Shown piece by piece: positions 57,214 through 64,000 of a stretch of DNA of 64,000 nt; positions within the stretch are counted from its first letter, which is position 1, and each line of letters starts with the position of its first letter. A model generated the notes under the pieces. It had not been told where the DNA came from. It searched no databases and worked only from the letters and a program-made list of their open reading frames with translations. Made by a program: the position numbers and the translations under genes. The DNA lies in contig NZ_VFYP01000001.1 in assembly GCF_006443685.1 (NCBI RefSeq), positions 62,001-126,000 on the forward strand, given 5' to 3'. Origin of the DNA: Rhizobium glycinendophyticum. Its GTDB lineage: Bacteria; Pseudomonadota; Alphaproteobacteria; Rhizobiales; Rhizobiaceae.

Positions 57214-57495
57214 ATGAACTTCACATGGATGGCCTGGACGCTGCCGACAGCGCTCTTCTTCATCGCGATCCTGACGCTGATCGTCTCGATGGCGGTGTGG
57301 GAATATTTCTCGCCCGGCGGCAATCCCCGGGTTGGCATACTCAGGTTCGAGACAACCCGTGGCGACCGGCTCTTCGTGTCGCTGCTCGGCTCGGCCTTCA
57401 TTCATCTTGCTTGGCTCGGCCTTGTTGGGCCGAACCTGTGGTGGGCTCTCGCTCTGTCCGTGGTCTACGCCATCGGCGTATTCCGCTACGTATAG
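57214..57495 (+). CDS. glpU: Small membrane protein GlpU (DUF2160)
   Basis: 93 residues from the ATG at 57214 (GGAGG upstream). Two or three hydrophobic segments are visible: LPTALFFIAILTLIVSMAVW, IHLAWLGLVG and WALALSVVYAIGVF. DUF2160 proteins are almost always encoded inside glycerol ABC operons between the permease and binding-protein genes. Their role is unknown; an accessory or stabilising subunit is plausible. Confidence 0.88.
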   Translation: MNFTWMAWTLPTALFFIAILTLIVSMAVWEYFSPGGNPRVGILRFETTRGDRLFVSLLGSAFIHLAWLGLVGPNLWWALALSVVYAIGVFRYV

Positions 57496-57577
57496 GGCCG
57501 GACAACGGCGGATGGCGGCGGGAGGCTGCCATTCTGATGACTTCAACTCTGCAATCGCAACCTTAGGGAGGACGAAA

Positions 57578-59299
57578 ATGCGAAAGCACCTTTTGACAAC
57601 GACGGCGGCCATGCTGCTCGCCATGACCGGCGTGGCATTCGCCGACATGGAAGCGGCGAAGAAGTTCCTGGATACCGAGATCGGCGACATGTCGACGCTC
57701 GACCGCGCCGCCCAGGAAGCCGAACTGCAGTGGTTCATCGATGCGGCGAAGCCCTTTGCCGGCATGGAGATCAAGGTCGTCTCCGAAACCATTGCCACCC
57801 ATGAATACGAATCCAAGGTCCTGGCCCCGGCATTCACCGCGATCACCGGCATCAAGATCACGCACGACCTGATCGGCGAAGGCGACGTCGTCGAAAAGCT
57901 GCAGACCCAGATGCAGTCGGGCGAAAACATCTACGACGCCTATGTCAACGACTCGGACCTGATCGGCACCCATTGGCGCTACCAGCAGGCCCGCTCGCTG
58001 ACCAAGTGGATGGCCAACGAAGGCAAGGACGTTACCAACCCCAACCTTGACCTTGCCGACTTCATCGGCACCAAGTTCACGACCGCTCCGGACGGCGATC
58101 TCTATCAGTTGCCTGACCAGCAGTTCGCGAACCTCTACTGGTTCCGCTATGACTGGTTCAACGACGAGAAGAACAAGGCCGACTTCAAGGCCAAGTACGG
58201 CTACGACCTCGGCGTCCCGGTCAACTGGTCCGCTTACGAAGACATCGCCGAATTCTTCACCGGCCGCGAAATCGACGGCAAGAAGGTCTTCGGCCACATG
58301 GACTACGGCAAGAAGGACCCGTCGCTCGGCTGGCGCTTCACCGATGCCTGGCTCTCCATGGCCGGCAACGGCGACAAGGGCCTGCCGAATGGTCTGCCTG
58401 TCGACGAATGGGGCATCAAGGTCAACGAAAAGTCCCAGCCGGTCGGCTCCTGCGTCGCCCGCGGCGGTGACACCAACGGCCCGGCCTCCGTCTACGCCAT
58501 CCAGAAGTATCTCGACTGGCTGAAGGCCTATGCACCGCCGGAAGCCCAGGGCATGACCTTCGGTGAAGCCGGTCCGGTACCTGCTCAGGGCAACGTCGCC
58601 CAGCAGATGTTCACCTACACGGCGTTTACTGCCGACTTCGTCAAGAAGGGCCTGCCGGTCGTCAACGAGGACGGCACCCCGAAATGGCGTTTTGCTCCGA
58701 GCCCGCACGGCGTCTACTGGAAGGACGGCATGAAGCTCGGTTATCAGGACGTCGGCTCCTGGACCCTGATGAAGTCGACCCCTGACGACCGCGCCAAGGC
58801 CGCCTGGCTCTATGCACAGTTCGTCACCTCGAAGACCGTGGACGTGAAGAAAAGCCATGTTGGCCTGACGCTCATCCGCGAATCGACGATCCAGCACAAG
58901 TCCTTCACCGACCGTGCACCGAACCTCGGTGGCCTGATCGAGTTCTATCGTTCGCCGGCCCGCGTTCAGTGGTCGCCGACCGGTACGAACATCCCTGATT
59001 ATCCGAAGCTGGCTCAGCTGTGGTGGCAGGCGATCGGTGACGCATCCTCGGGTGCGAAGACCGCGCAGGAAGCCATGGACTCGCTCTGCGCCGAGCAGGA
59101 AAAGGTCCTGCAGCGTCTTGAGCGTGCGGGCGTCCAGGGTGACATCGGTCCGGCACTCGCCGAAGAACACGATCTCGAATACTGGAACAAGGATGCAGTC
59201 GCCAAGGGTAACCTGGCTCCGCAGCTGAAGATCGAGAACGAAAAAGAAAAGCCGATCACGGTCAACTACGACGAACTGGTCAAGAGCTGGCAGAAGTGA
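57578..59299 (+). CDS. glpV: Glycerol-binding protein GlpV
   Basis: 573 residues from the ATG at 57578 behind GGGAGG. The Sec signal peptide is KHLLTTTAAMLLAMTGVAFA. It is a long MalE-like solute-binding protein, well above the usual 400-450 residues, with blocks DLIGEGDVVEKLQTQMQSG, YDAYVNDSDLIGTHWRY and QRLERAGVQGDIGP. Frames upstream of the signal peptide are not coding. It captures glycerol in the periplasm for GlpPQST. Confidence 0.94.
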   Translation: MRKHLLTTTAAMLLAMTGVAFADMEAAKKFLDTEIGDMSTLDRAAQEAELQWFIDAAKPFAGMEIKVVSETIATHEYESKVLAPAFTAITGIKITHDLIGEGDVVEKLQTQMQSGENIYDAYVNDSDLIGTHWRYQQARSLTKWMANEGKDVTNPNLDLADFIGTKFTTAPDGDLYQLPDQQFANLYWFRYDWFNDEKNKADFKAKYGYDLGVPVNWSAYEDIAEFFTGREIDGKKVFGHMDYGKKDPSLGWRFTDAWLSMAGNGDKGLPNGLPVDEWGIKVNEKSQPVGSCVARGGDTNGPASVYAIQKYLDWLKAYAPPEAQGMTFGEAGPVPAQGNVAQQMFTYTAFTADFVKKGLPVVNEDGTPKWRFAPSPHGVYWKDGMKLGYQDVGSWTLMKSTPDDRAKAAWLYAQFVTSKTVDVKKSHVGLTLIRESTIQHKSFTDRAPNLGGLIEFYRSPARVQWSPTGTNIPDYPKLAQLWWQAIGDASSGAKTAQEAMDSLCAEQEKVLQRLERAGVQGDIGPALAEEHDLEYWNKDAVAKGNLAPQLKIENEKEKPITVNYDELVKSWQK

Positions 59300-59328
59300 G
59301 CCGGATCAGACCCTGATCATTGACAACT

Positions 59329-59358
59329 GCCGGGGCGAAATCTACGCCCCGGCTTCTT
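59329..59358 (+). terminator. Terminator or attenuator between glpV and glpK
   Basis: GCCGGGGCG (59329-59337) and CGCCCCGGC (59345-59353) form a nine-pair stem with a seven-base loop, followed by the pyrimidine run TTCTTC. The T-run is weak, so partial readthrough into glpK is likely; no separate glpK promoter is evident. Confidence 0.6.
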
Positions 59359-59379
59359 CACATAAGGAGTTTGCGCCTG

Positions 59380-60873
59380 ATGAGCGGTTACATTCTGGCC
59401 ATCGACCAAGGCACCACCTCGACCCGGTCGATGATCTTCGATCACGAGATGCACATCGTCGGTGTCGCCCAGCAGGAGTTCACCCAGCATTTCCCCGATT
59501 CCGGCTGGGTCGAACATGATGCGGACGAGATCTGGCAGAGCGTACTCGCTACGATCGAAAAGGCGCTATCGGCCGCAAAAATCAAGATTACCGACATCAC
59601 CGCCATCGGCATCACCAACCAGCGCGAAACCGTCGTCGTCTGGGACCGCAATACCGGCAAGCCCGTTCACCGTGCCATCGTCTGGCAGGACCGCCGCACA
59701 GCCCGCTTCTGCGACGAGCTGAAGCACAAGGGTCTGGAACCGCTCTTCACGCAGAAGACCGGCCTGCTGCTCGATCCCTATTTCTCCGGAACCAAGCTTT
59801 CCTGGCTGCTGAAGAACGTCGATGGACTGAAAGCCCGCGCCGAAAACGGCGAGATCTGCTTCGGCACGGTCGACAGCTGGCTCATCTACAAGCTGACCGG
59901 TCGCAAGGTCCACGCCACGGATGCGACCAACGCCTCGCGCACGCTGATCTATGACATCGGCGAAAACCGCTTCGACGACGAACTGCTCTCGATTCTCGAC
60001 ATTCCGCGCGCCATGCTGCCCGAGGTCAAGGATTGCGCCGACGACTTCGGCATCACCGACAAGTCTGTGCTCGGCGCGGAAATTCCGATCCTCGGCGTCG
60101 CCGGCGATCAGCAGGCCGCCGTCATCGGCAATGCCTGCTTCGAGCCCGGCATGATGAAGTCCACCTACGGCACAGGCTGCTTCGCGCTGCTGAACACCGG
60201 CACCGACCGCGTCACCTCCTCCAACCGTCTCCTGAGCACCATCGCCTACCGCCTGAACGGCAAGACGACCTATGCGCTCGAAGGCTCGATTTTCATCGCC
60301 GGTGCCGCCGTGCAATGGCTGCGTGACCAGATGGGCTTCGTCAAGGTCGCCTCGGAAACCGATGCGCTGGCCAGCAAGGCCGACCCGAACCAGCGCGTTT
60401 ATCTCGTCCCCGCCTTTACCGGCCTCGGCGCGCCCCATTGGGATGCCGATGCACGCGGCGCCATCTTCGGCCTGACCCGTGGCACCGGCCCCGCCGAATT
60501 CGCCCGCGCCGTGCTCGAAAGCGTCGCCTACCAGACGCATGATCTTCTCGAAGCAATGAAGAAGGACTGGACGGGCGCGAGCTCGCAGACGGTCCTGCGT
60601 GTCGATGGCGGTATGGTCGCCTCCGATTGGACCATGCAGCGTCTCGCCGACATCCTGGCGGCCCCGGTCGATCGTCCCGTCTTGCTCGAAACCACCGTTC
60701 TGGGTGCCGCATGGCTCGCCGGCTCCCGCGCCGGCCTCTGGCCCGATCAGGCCGGTTTCGCCGCCACCTGGAAGCGCGACCGTCGCTTCGAACCGACGAT
60801 GGAAACGGGTGAACGGGAGGCCGCCATTGCCGGTTGGCAGGATAGCGTCTCCCGCTGCCTCACCACACGCTGA
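59380..60873 (+). CDS. glpK: Glycerol kinase GlpK
   Basis: 497 residues from the ATG at 59380, with AAGGAG upstream. The FGGY kinase motifs are [23 protein letters not shown], the glycerol contacts [13 protein letters not shown] and the C-terminal [18 protein letters not shown]. It phosphorylates glycerol to glycerol-3-phosphate, the substrate of GlpD and the expected inducer of GlpR. Last gene of the glp cluster. Confidence 0.98.
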   Translation: MSGYILAIDQGTTSTRSMIFDHEMHIVGVAQQEFTQHFPDSGWVEHDADEIWQSVLATIEKALSAAKIKITDITAIGITNQRETVVVWDRNTGKPVHRAIVWQDRRTARFCDELKHKGLEPLFTQKTGLLLDPYFSGTKLSWLLKNVDGLKARAENGEICFGTVDSWLIYKLTGRKVHATDATNASRTLIYDIGENRFDDELLSILDIPRAMLPEVKDCADDFGITDKSVLGAEIPILGVAGDQQAAVIGNACFEPGMMKSTYGTGCFALLNTGTDRVTSSNRLLSTIAYRLNGKTTYALEGSIFIAGAAVQWLRDQMGFVKVASETDALASKADPNQRVYLVPAFTGLGAPHWDADARGAIFGLTRGTGPAEFARAVLESVAYQTHDLLEAMKKDWTGASSQTVLRVDGGMVASDWTMQRLADILAAPVDRPVLLETTVLGAAWLAGSRAGLWPDQAGFAATWKRDRRFEPTMETGEREAAIAGWQDSVSRCLTTR

Positions 60874-60884
60874 CGCTTGAAAAC

Positions 60885-60915
60885 ACACTGGTCGTCAGAG
60901 CATGGCGACCAGTGT
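60885..60915. terminator. Bidirectional hairpin between glpK and lig
   Basis: ACACTGGTCG (60885-60894) and CGACCAGTGT (60906-60915) form a ten-pair stem that includes the last codons of the convergent ligase gene. There is no clear T-run on either side, so function as a terminator is inferred from position. Confidence 0.45.
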
Positions 60916-62505
60916 CTCCAGCCGGTCGGCGTCCTTCGGCAGCTTGTCTTGCCTCAGCCGCGCGATGCGGGGAAACCGCATGGCAATCCCCGACTTGTGC
61001 CGGGTCGAACGCGCCAGCCCTTCGAATGCCACCTCGACCACGAAGCCGTGCTCCGGCTCGGCTCTAAGGCTCCTCACTGGCCCGAACCGTTCAACGGTAT
61101 TGTTGCGCACAAAGCGGTCGAGCACCTCCAGCTCATCGTCGGTAAAGCCGAAATAGGCCTTGCCCACCGGCACCAGGACGTCGCCTTCGCCCGGAATGGC
61201 CGTCCAGACCCCAAACGTGAAGTCGGAGTAGTAGCTGGATCGCTTCCCATGCCCACGCTGTGCATACATCAGCACGGCATCGGCATTCATCGGATCGCGC
61301 TTCCACTTGAACCACGGCCCTTTGGCACGGCCCGCCTGATAGACGCTGTCATAGCGCTTCAGCATGACCCCTTCGATCACCGGATCGGGTGGGTCTGCCC
61401 TGAGCCGCTCCAGCTCGTCCCAGGTCGAAAACGGCACCAGTGGTGAGATGTCGAAACGGTTGGGCGCCTGCTGCTCGATCAGCGTCGTCAGCCGGTCCCG
61501 TCGGTCGAGGAATCGTTCCGGGCGAACATCCTCGGCACCATCAAAGAGAATGTCATAGGCCCGGATGAAGACCGGATAGTCCTCCAGCATCTTCGCCGTC
61601 ACGGTCTTGCGGTTCAATCGCTGCTGCAGGTCGGAGAAGGTCCGGGTCGGCGCATTGGTGCGCGATGTGCCGCCCACCAGCAGCTCCCCGTCGATGACCC
61701 CCTCGAACCGCGCCGCCTCGACGATATCCGGGAAGGCGCCCGAAATATCATCGCCCGAACGCGAATAGAGTCGGTTGCGCCCGCCCGCGCAGGAAAGCTG
61801 CACCCGGATCCCGTCCCACTTCCATTCCGCCGCAAAATCCGCCGGATCGAGCGTCGCAATGTCGCGATCCTCCACCGGCGTCGACAGCATGACCGAATGA
61901 AAGATCGCGGGTGTCGCCAGAACCGGCTTTTCCGTCCGGTCTTCCAGCCAGGCGAAAAGGTCGAGATAGGGCGGCTTCAGGCCGTGCCACAGGCTTTCGA
62001 TCTCGGTCACGTCCTTGTTGCCGAAGATCGACAGCGCCTGCTTCGTCAGCCGCGCGGACACACCGATCCGGAGTCCCCCCGTGACGAGCTTGATCAGCGC
62101 GAACCGTTCCGACGTATCAAGCCGGTCCAGCAGCGAACGCATCACTCCGCGCGTCTCGCTGCGACCCAGCCGCTGCAGCCGCTCGACGATCGCCGACAGC
62201 CGATCGTCCTCTTCAGAGGCGGCTTCGATATCCGAGGGTTCCCACACCAGCGAAATCGTCTCGGCGAGATCCCCGACATAGTCGTAGGAATACTGGAACA
62301 ACACCGGGTCCATCCGCTCCAGCACCAGTTCCTTGAGCAGGGCTGGCTTTACGCCCTTGATGTCGAGCCCCTCAGTCAGCGCCGCCAGCGCATAACCCCG
62401 GTCGGGGTCCGGCGTTGCCTTGAAGTAATCGACGAGCAGCGTCAGCTTGCCGTTGCGGCTCGGCGTCAGGACCAGGCGGTCGAGAAGATTGGCGAAGTCT
62501 TTCAT
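60895..62505 (-). CDS. lig: ATP-dependent DNA ligase
   Basis: 536 residues from the ATG at 62505 (GGGGG upstream); the upstream open frame runs into the exonuclease gene and is not coding. The nucleotidyl-transferase motif I is EWKWDGIR with adenylated Lys229; motif III DILFDG, motif IV VIEGVMLKR and motif V WFKWKRD follow. An N-terminal DNA-binding domain (1-200) and C-terminal OB fold complete the type B-like ligase. It works with the adjacent exonuclease in DNA repair, apart from the essential NAD-dependent LigA. Confidence 0.95.
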   Translation of the reverse strand: MKDFANLLDRLVLTPSRNGKLTLLVDYFKATPDPDRGYALAALTEGLDIKGVKPALLKELVLERMDPVLFQYSYDYVGDLAETISLVWEPSDIEAASEEDDRLSAIVERLQRLGRSETRGVMRSLLDRLDTSERFALIKLVTGGLRIGVSARLTKQALSIFGNKDVTEIESLWHGLKPPYLDLFAWLEDRTEKPVLATPAIFHSVMLSTPVEDRDIATLDPADFAAEWKWDGIRVQLSCAGGRNRLYSRSGDDISGAFPDIVEAARFEGVIDGELLVGGTSRTNAPTRTFSDLQQRLNRKTVTAKMLEDYPVFIRAYDILFDGAEDVRPERFLDRRDRLTTLIEQQAPNRFDISPLVPFSTWDELERLRADPPDPVIEGVMLKRYDSVYQAGRAKGPWFKWKRDPMNADAVLMYAQRGHGKRSSYYSDFTFGVWTAIPGEGDVLVPVGKAYFGFTDDELEVLDRFVRNNTVERFGPVRSLRAEPEHGFVVEVAFEGLARSTRHKSGIAMRFPRIARLRQDKLPKDADRLETLVAML

Positions 62506-62509
62506 CGGC

Positions 62510-63523
62510 TCAATCCCCCTCGTCTTCGTAACCGACGAGGTGCAGTGGGCGGGCAGCGATGCCCGAAAGCTCGCACCAGCGCACCAGCGCCTCCTCGCGC
62601 CCATGCGTCACCCAAACCTCCTGCGGTTTTACCTCGCGGATCGTGTCCAGGAGTTCCGGCCAGTCGCAATGGTCGGAAATGACGAGCGGCAGCTCCACCC
62701 CCCGCTGCTTGGCGCGCTGCCGCACCATCATCCAGCCGGAAGCGAAGATCGGCAGTGGGTCCTCAAAACGCCGCGCCCAGCGATCGTTGAAAGCTGACGG
62801 CGGGCCGATCACAACGGCACCCTTCAGGCTTCCCGATTTCTTGTCCTCGGTCGTCGCCGGCCGCAATTCGCCGAGATCGATTCCCTCGCTCTCATAGTAG
62901 TCGCAAAGCTTGGCAAGCGACCCGTGGATATAGATCGGCTGGTCGTAACCGCCGCGCCGGATCAGCGAGATCACCCGCTGTGCTTTGCCCAAGGCATAGG
63001 CGCCGATCAGATGGCTGCGCTCGGGAAACTGCCGAAGCGAAGTCAGAAGCTTCTCGATCTCGCCGGCCGGTGGCGGGTGATGGAAGACCGGCAGGCCGAA
63101 GGTCGCCTCCGTGATGAACACGTCGCAGGGAACCGGCTCGAAGCTCGCACAAGTCGGATCGACACCGCGCTTATAGTCGCCGGAAACGACGATGCGCGTC
63201 CCGTCCTTCTCGATCTCGATTTGTGCCGATCCCAGCACATGCCCCGCCGGATGAAAGCGCACGGACACGCCGTTCACGTTGATCGTCTCGCCGAAGCCGG
63301 CCGCCTGCGAGGACGCGGCAAAATCCTCGCCGTAACGGATCGCCATGATATCCAGCGTCTGGCGGGTTGCCAGCACGTGGGCATGCCCGGAGCGCGCATG
63401 GTCGGAATGGCCATGGGTGATGAGCGCCCGGCCCACCGGCCGCACCGGATCGACATAAAAGTCACCAATCGGGCAATAGAGCCCGCCGGGGGTCGGATGC
63501 AGAAGAAGGTCCGGTTTGATCAT
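62510..63523 (-). CDS. Ligase-associated metallo-beta-lactamase-fold DNA exonuclease
   Basis: 337 residues. The MBL metal motif is HGHSDH (His37, His39, Asp41, His42), with further ligands in HPAGHVLGS, SGDYKRG and the C-terminal HGREEA, and a beta-CASP region between. Members of the family (TIGR04122) are encoded next to ATP-dependent ligases and process DNA ends. The stop lies 4 bases before the ligase ATG. No Shine-Dalgarno sequence is seen before the ATG, so it may be leaderless. Confidence 0.92.
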   Translation of the reverse strand: MIKPDLLLHPTPGGLYCPIGDFYVDPVRPVGRALITHGHSDHARSGHAHVLATRQTLDIMAIRYGEDFAASSQAAGFGETINVNGVSVRFHPAGHVLGSAQIEIEKDGTRIVVSGDYKRGVDPTCASFEPVPCDVFITEATFGLPVFHHPPPAGEIEKLLTSLRQFPERSHLIGAYALGKAQRVISLIRRGGYDQPIYIHGSLAKLCDYYESEGIDLGELRPATTEDKKSGSLKGAVVIGPPSAFNDRWARRFEDPLPIFASGWMMVRQRAKQRGVELPLVISDHCDWPELLDTIREVKPQEVWVTHGREEALVRWCELSGIAARPLHLVGYEDEGD

Positions 63524-63576
63524 AAAAGGAAGATAGGGCGTGCGAATGCCGCCCGCCAGATGTCACCCCTTGCCGC

Positions 63577-63978
63577 TCAGGCCGCGTAACGCGACACGAC
63601 GAGATAGCCGACTGCAGCAGCCGTTGCCGAAAGCACCGCACCCCAGGCCATGTCGACGAGGCTGACGGAGAGCGACCAGCCCTTGAGCGTGGCAAGATTG
63701 GTCATGTCGTAGGTACCATAGGCGAGCAGCCCGAGCATGGCGCCATGAAGCAGCGCCGTCACGACGCTGTTTGCAGTAAGCGCCGGCATGACCGCGAAAT
63801 AGACGAGGCCAATCACGTAGAACAGATAGAAGATCCCGGCCGGCGGGAAATTCGGGGTGGCGAGCAGCAACTCGCCGATGTTCTGTCGATAAAACCCGAT
63901 CGCCACGCGCGTCAGCCACAGATAGTCAAGTGCGAAAAAGACGACAGCCGTCGACACATAGGCGATCAGATAGGTCAT
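63577..63978 (-). CDS. DUF2177-family membrane protein
   Basis: 133 residues with four predicted membrane helices. Family features are FFALDYLWLTRVAIGFYRQNIGEL (split over the first helix and loop), YGTYDMTNLATLKGWSL and DMAWG. DUF2177 proteins are small inner-membrane proteins of unknown function. Encoded 53 bases upstream of the exonuclease, same strand, without sign of coupling. Confidence 0.88.
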   Translation of the reverse strand: MTYLIAYVSTAVVFFALDYLWLTRVAIGFYRQNIGELLLATPNFPPAGIFYLFYVIGLVYFAVMPALTANSVVTALLHGAMLGLLAYGTYDMTNLATLKGWSLSVSLVDMAWGAVLSATAAAVGYLVVSRYAA

Positions 63979-64000
63979 GCGTCGTCTCCATCAGGCGGGC

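Noticed and set aside
57563..59170. Long open frame (535 codons) antisense to glpV
   Set aside because: Shadow of a strongly GC3-biased gene. The predicted protein is Val/Gly/Asp-rich without motifs, and glpV has a clear signal peptide.

Overview
The window is high-GC chromosomal DNA of a Rhizobiales bacterium (Rhizobium, Agrobacterium, Sinorhizobium or a near relative). The support is the gene content: a glpR-glpD-glpSTPQUV-glpK glycerol ABC operon, a smoEFGK/smoS/mtlK polyol operon, several TTG start codons behind strong Shine-Dalgarno sequences, and a small RNA with repeated CCTCCTCCC loops of the kind known from this order. No phage, transposon, integrase or CRISPR array was seen. The species cannot be named from this sequence alone.

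Layout. 1-8070: nucleoside uptake and salvage operon on the minus strand (BMP-family binding protein, ATPase, two permeases, cdd, purine nucleoside phosphorylase, deoC, deoA). 8300-9700: msrA, a small membrane protein and tRNA-Ser(GGA). 9750-12260: a photolyase-like FAD protein, a DCC thiol-disulfide protein and a decayed ABC1 kinase in one tight operon. 12350-14390: hydroxypyruvate isomerase-like gene, an unannotated anti-Shine-Dalgarno small RNA, and an orphan 3-oxoadipate enol-lactonase. 14500-26930: housekeeping genes polA, marR-type regulator, M20 peptidase, ybaK-type deacylase, PBP1A-type murein synthase, and dnaK with a small exported protein and dnaJ.

26990-35490: a minus-strand cassette under a divergent GntR regulator. 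It couples a BMP-type ABC transporter (Tat-exported binding protein) to a biuret-hydrolase-like enzyme, a formamidase-like enzyme, a second isochorismatase-fold hydrolase and a cupin. This is the best candidate for an incompletely described system: uptake and stepwise hydrolysis of a small urea- or amide-type nitrogen compound. 35550-45530: polyol operon (SorC regulator, SmoEFGK, sorbitol dehydrogenase, mannitol/arabitol dehydrogenase, HAD phosphatase, pentulose kinase). 45640-50830: small rhizobial protein, NDH-2, then a cobalamin riboswitch ahead of a FecCD-type ABC transporter that probably imports corrinoids. 50850-60875: glycerol and glycerol-3-phosphate catabolism, with an asymmetric pair of ATPase subunits. 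60895-63980: ATP-dependent DNA ligase with its partner exonuclease, and a DUF2177 membrane protein.

The window is dominated by scavenging systems (five ABC importers), each beside the enzymes or the regulator for its substrate. Starts were chosen by reading the upstream Shine-Dalgarno sequence and gene overlaps. Statements about families come from memory and were not checked against databases.
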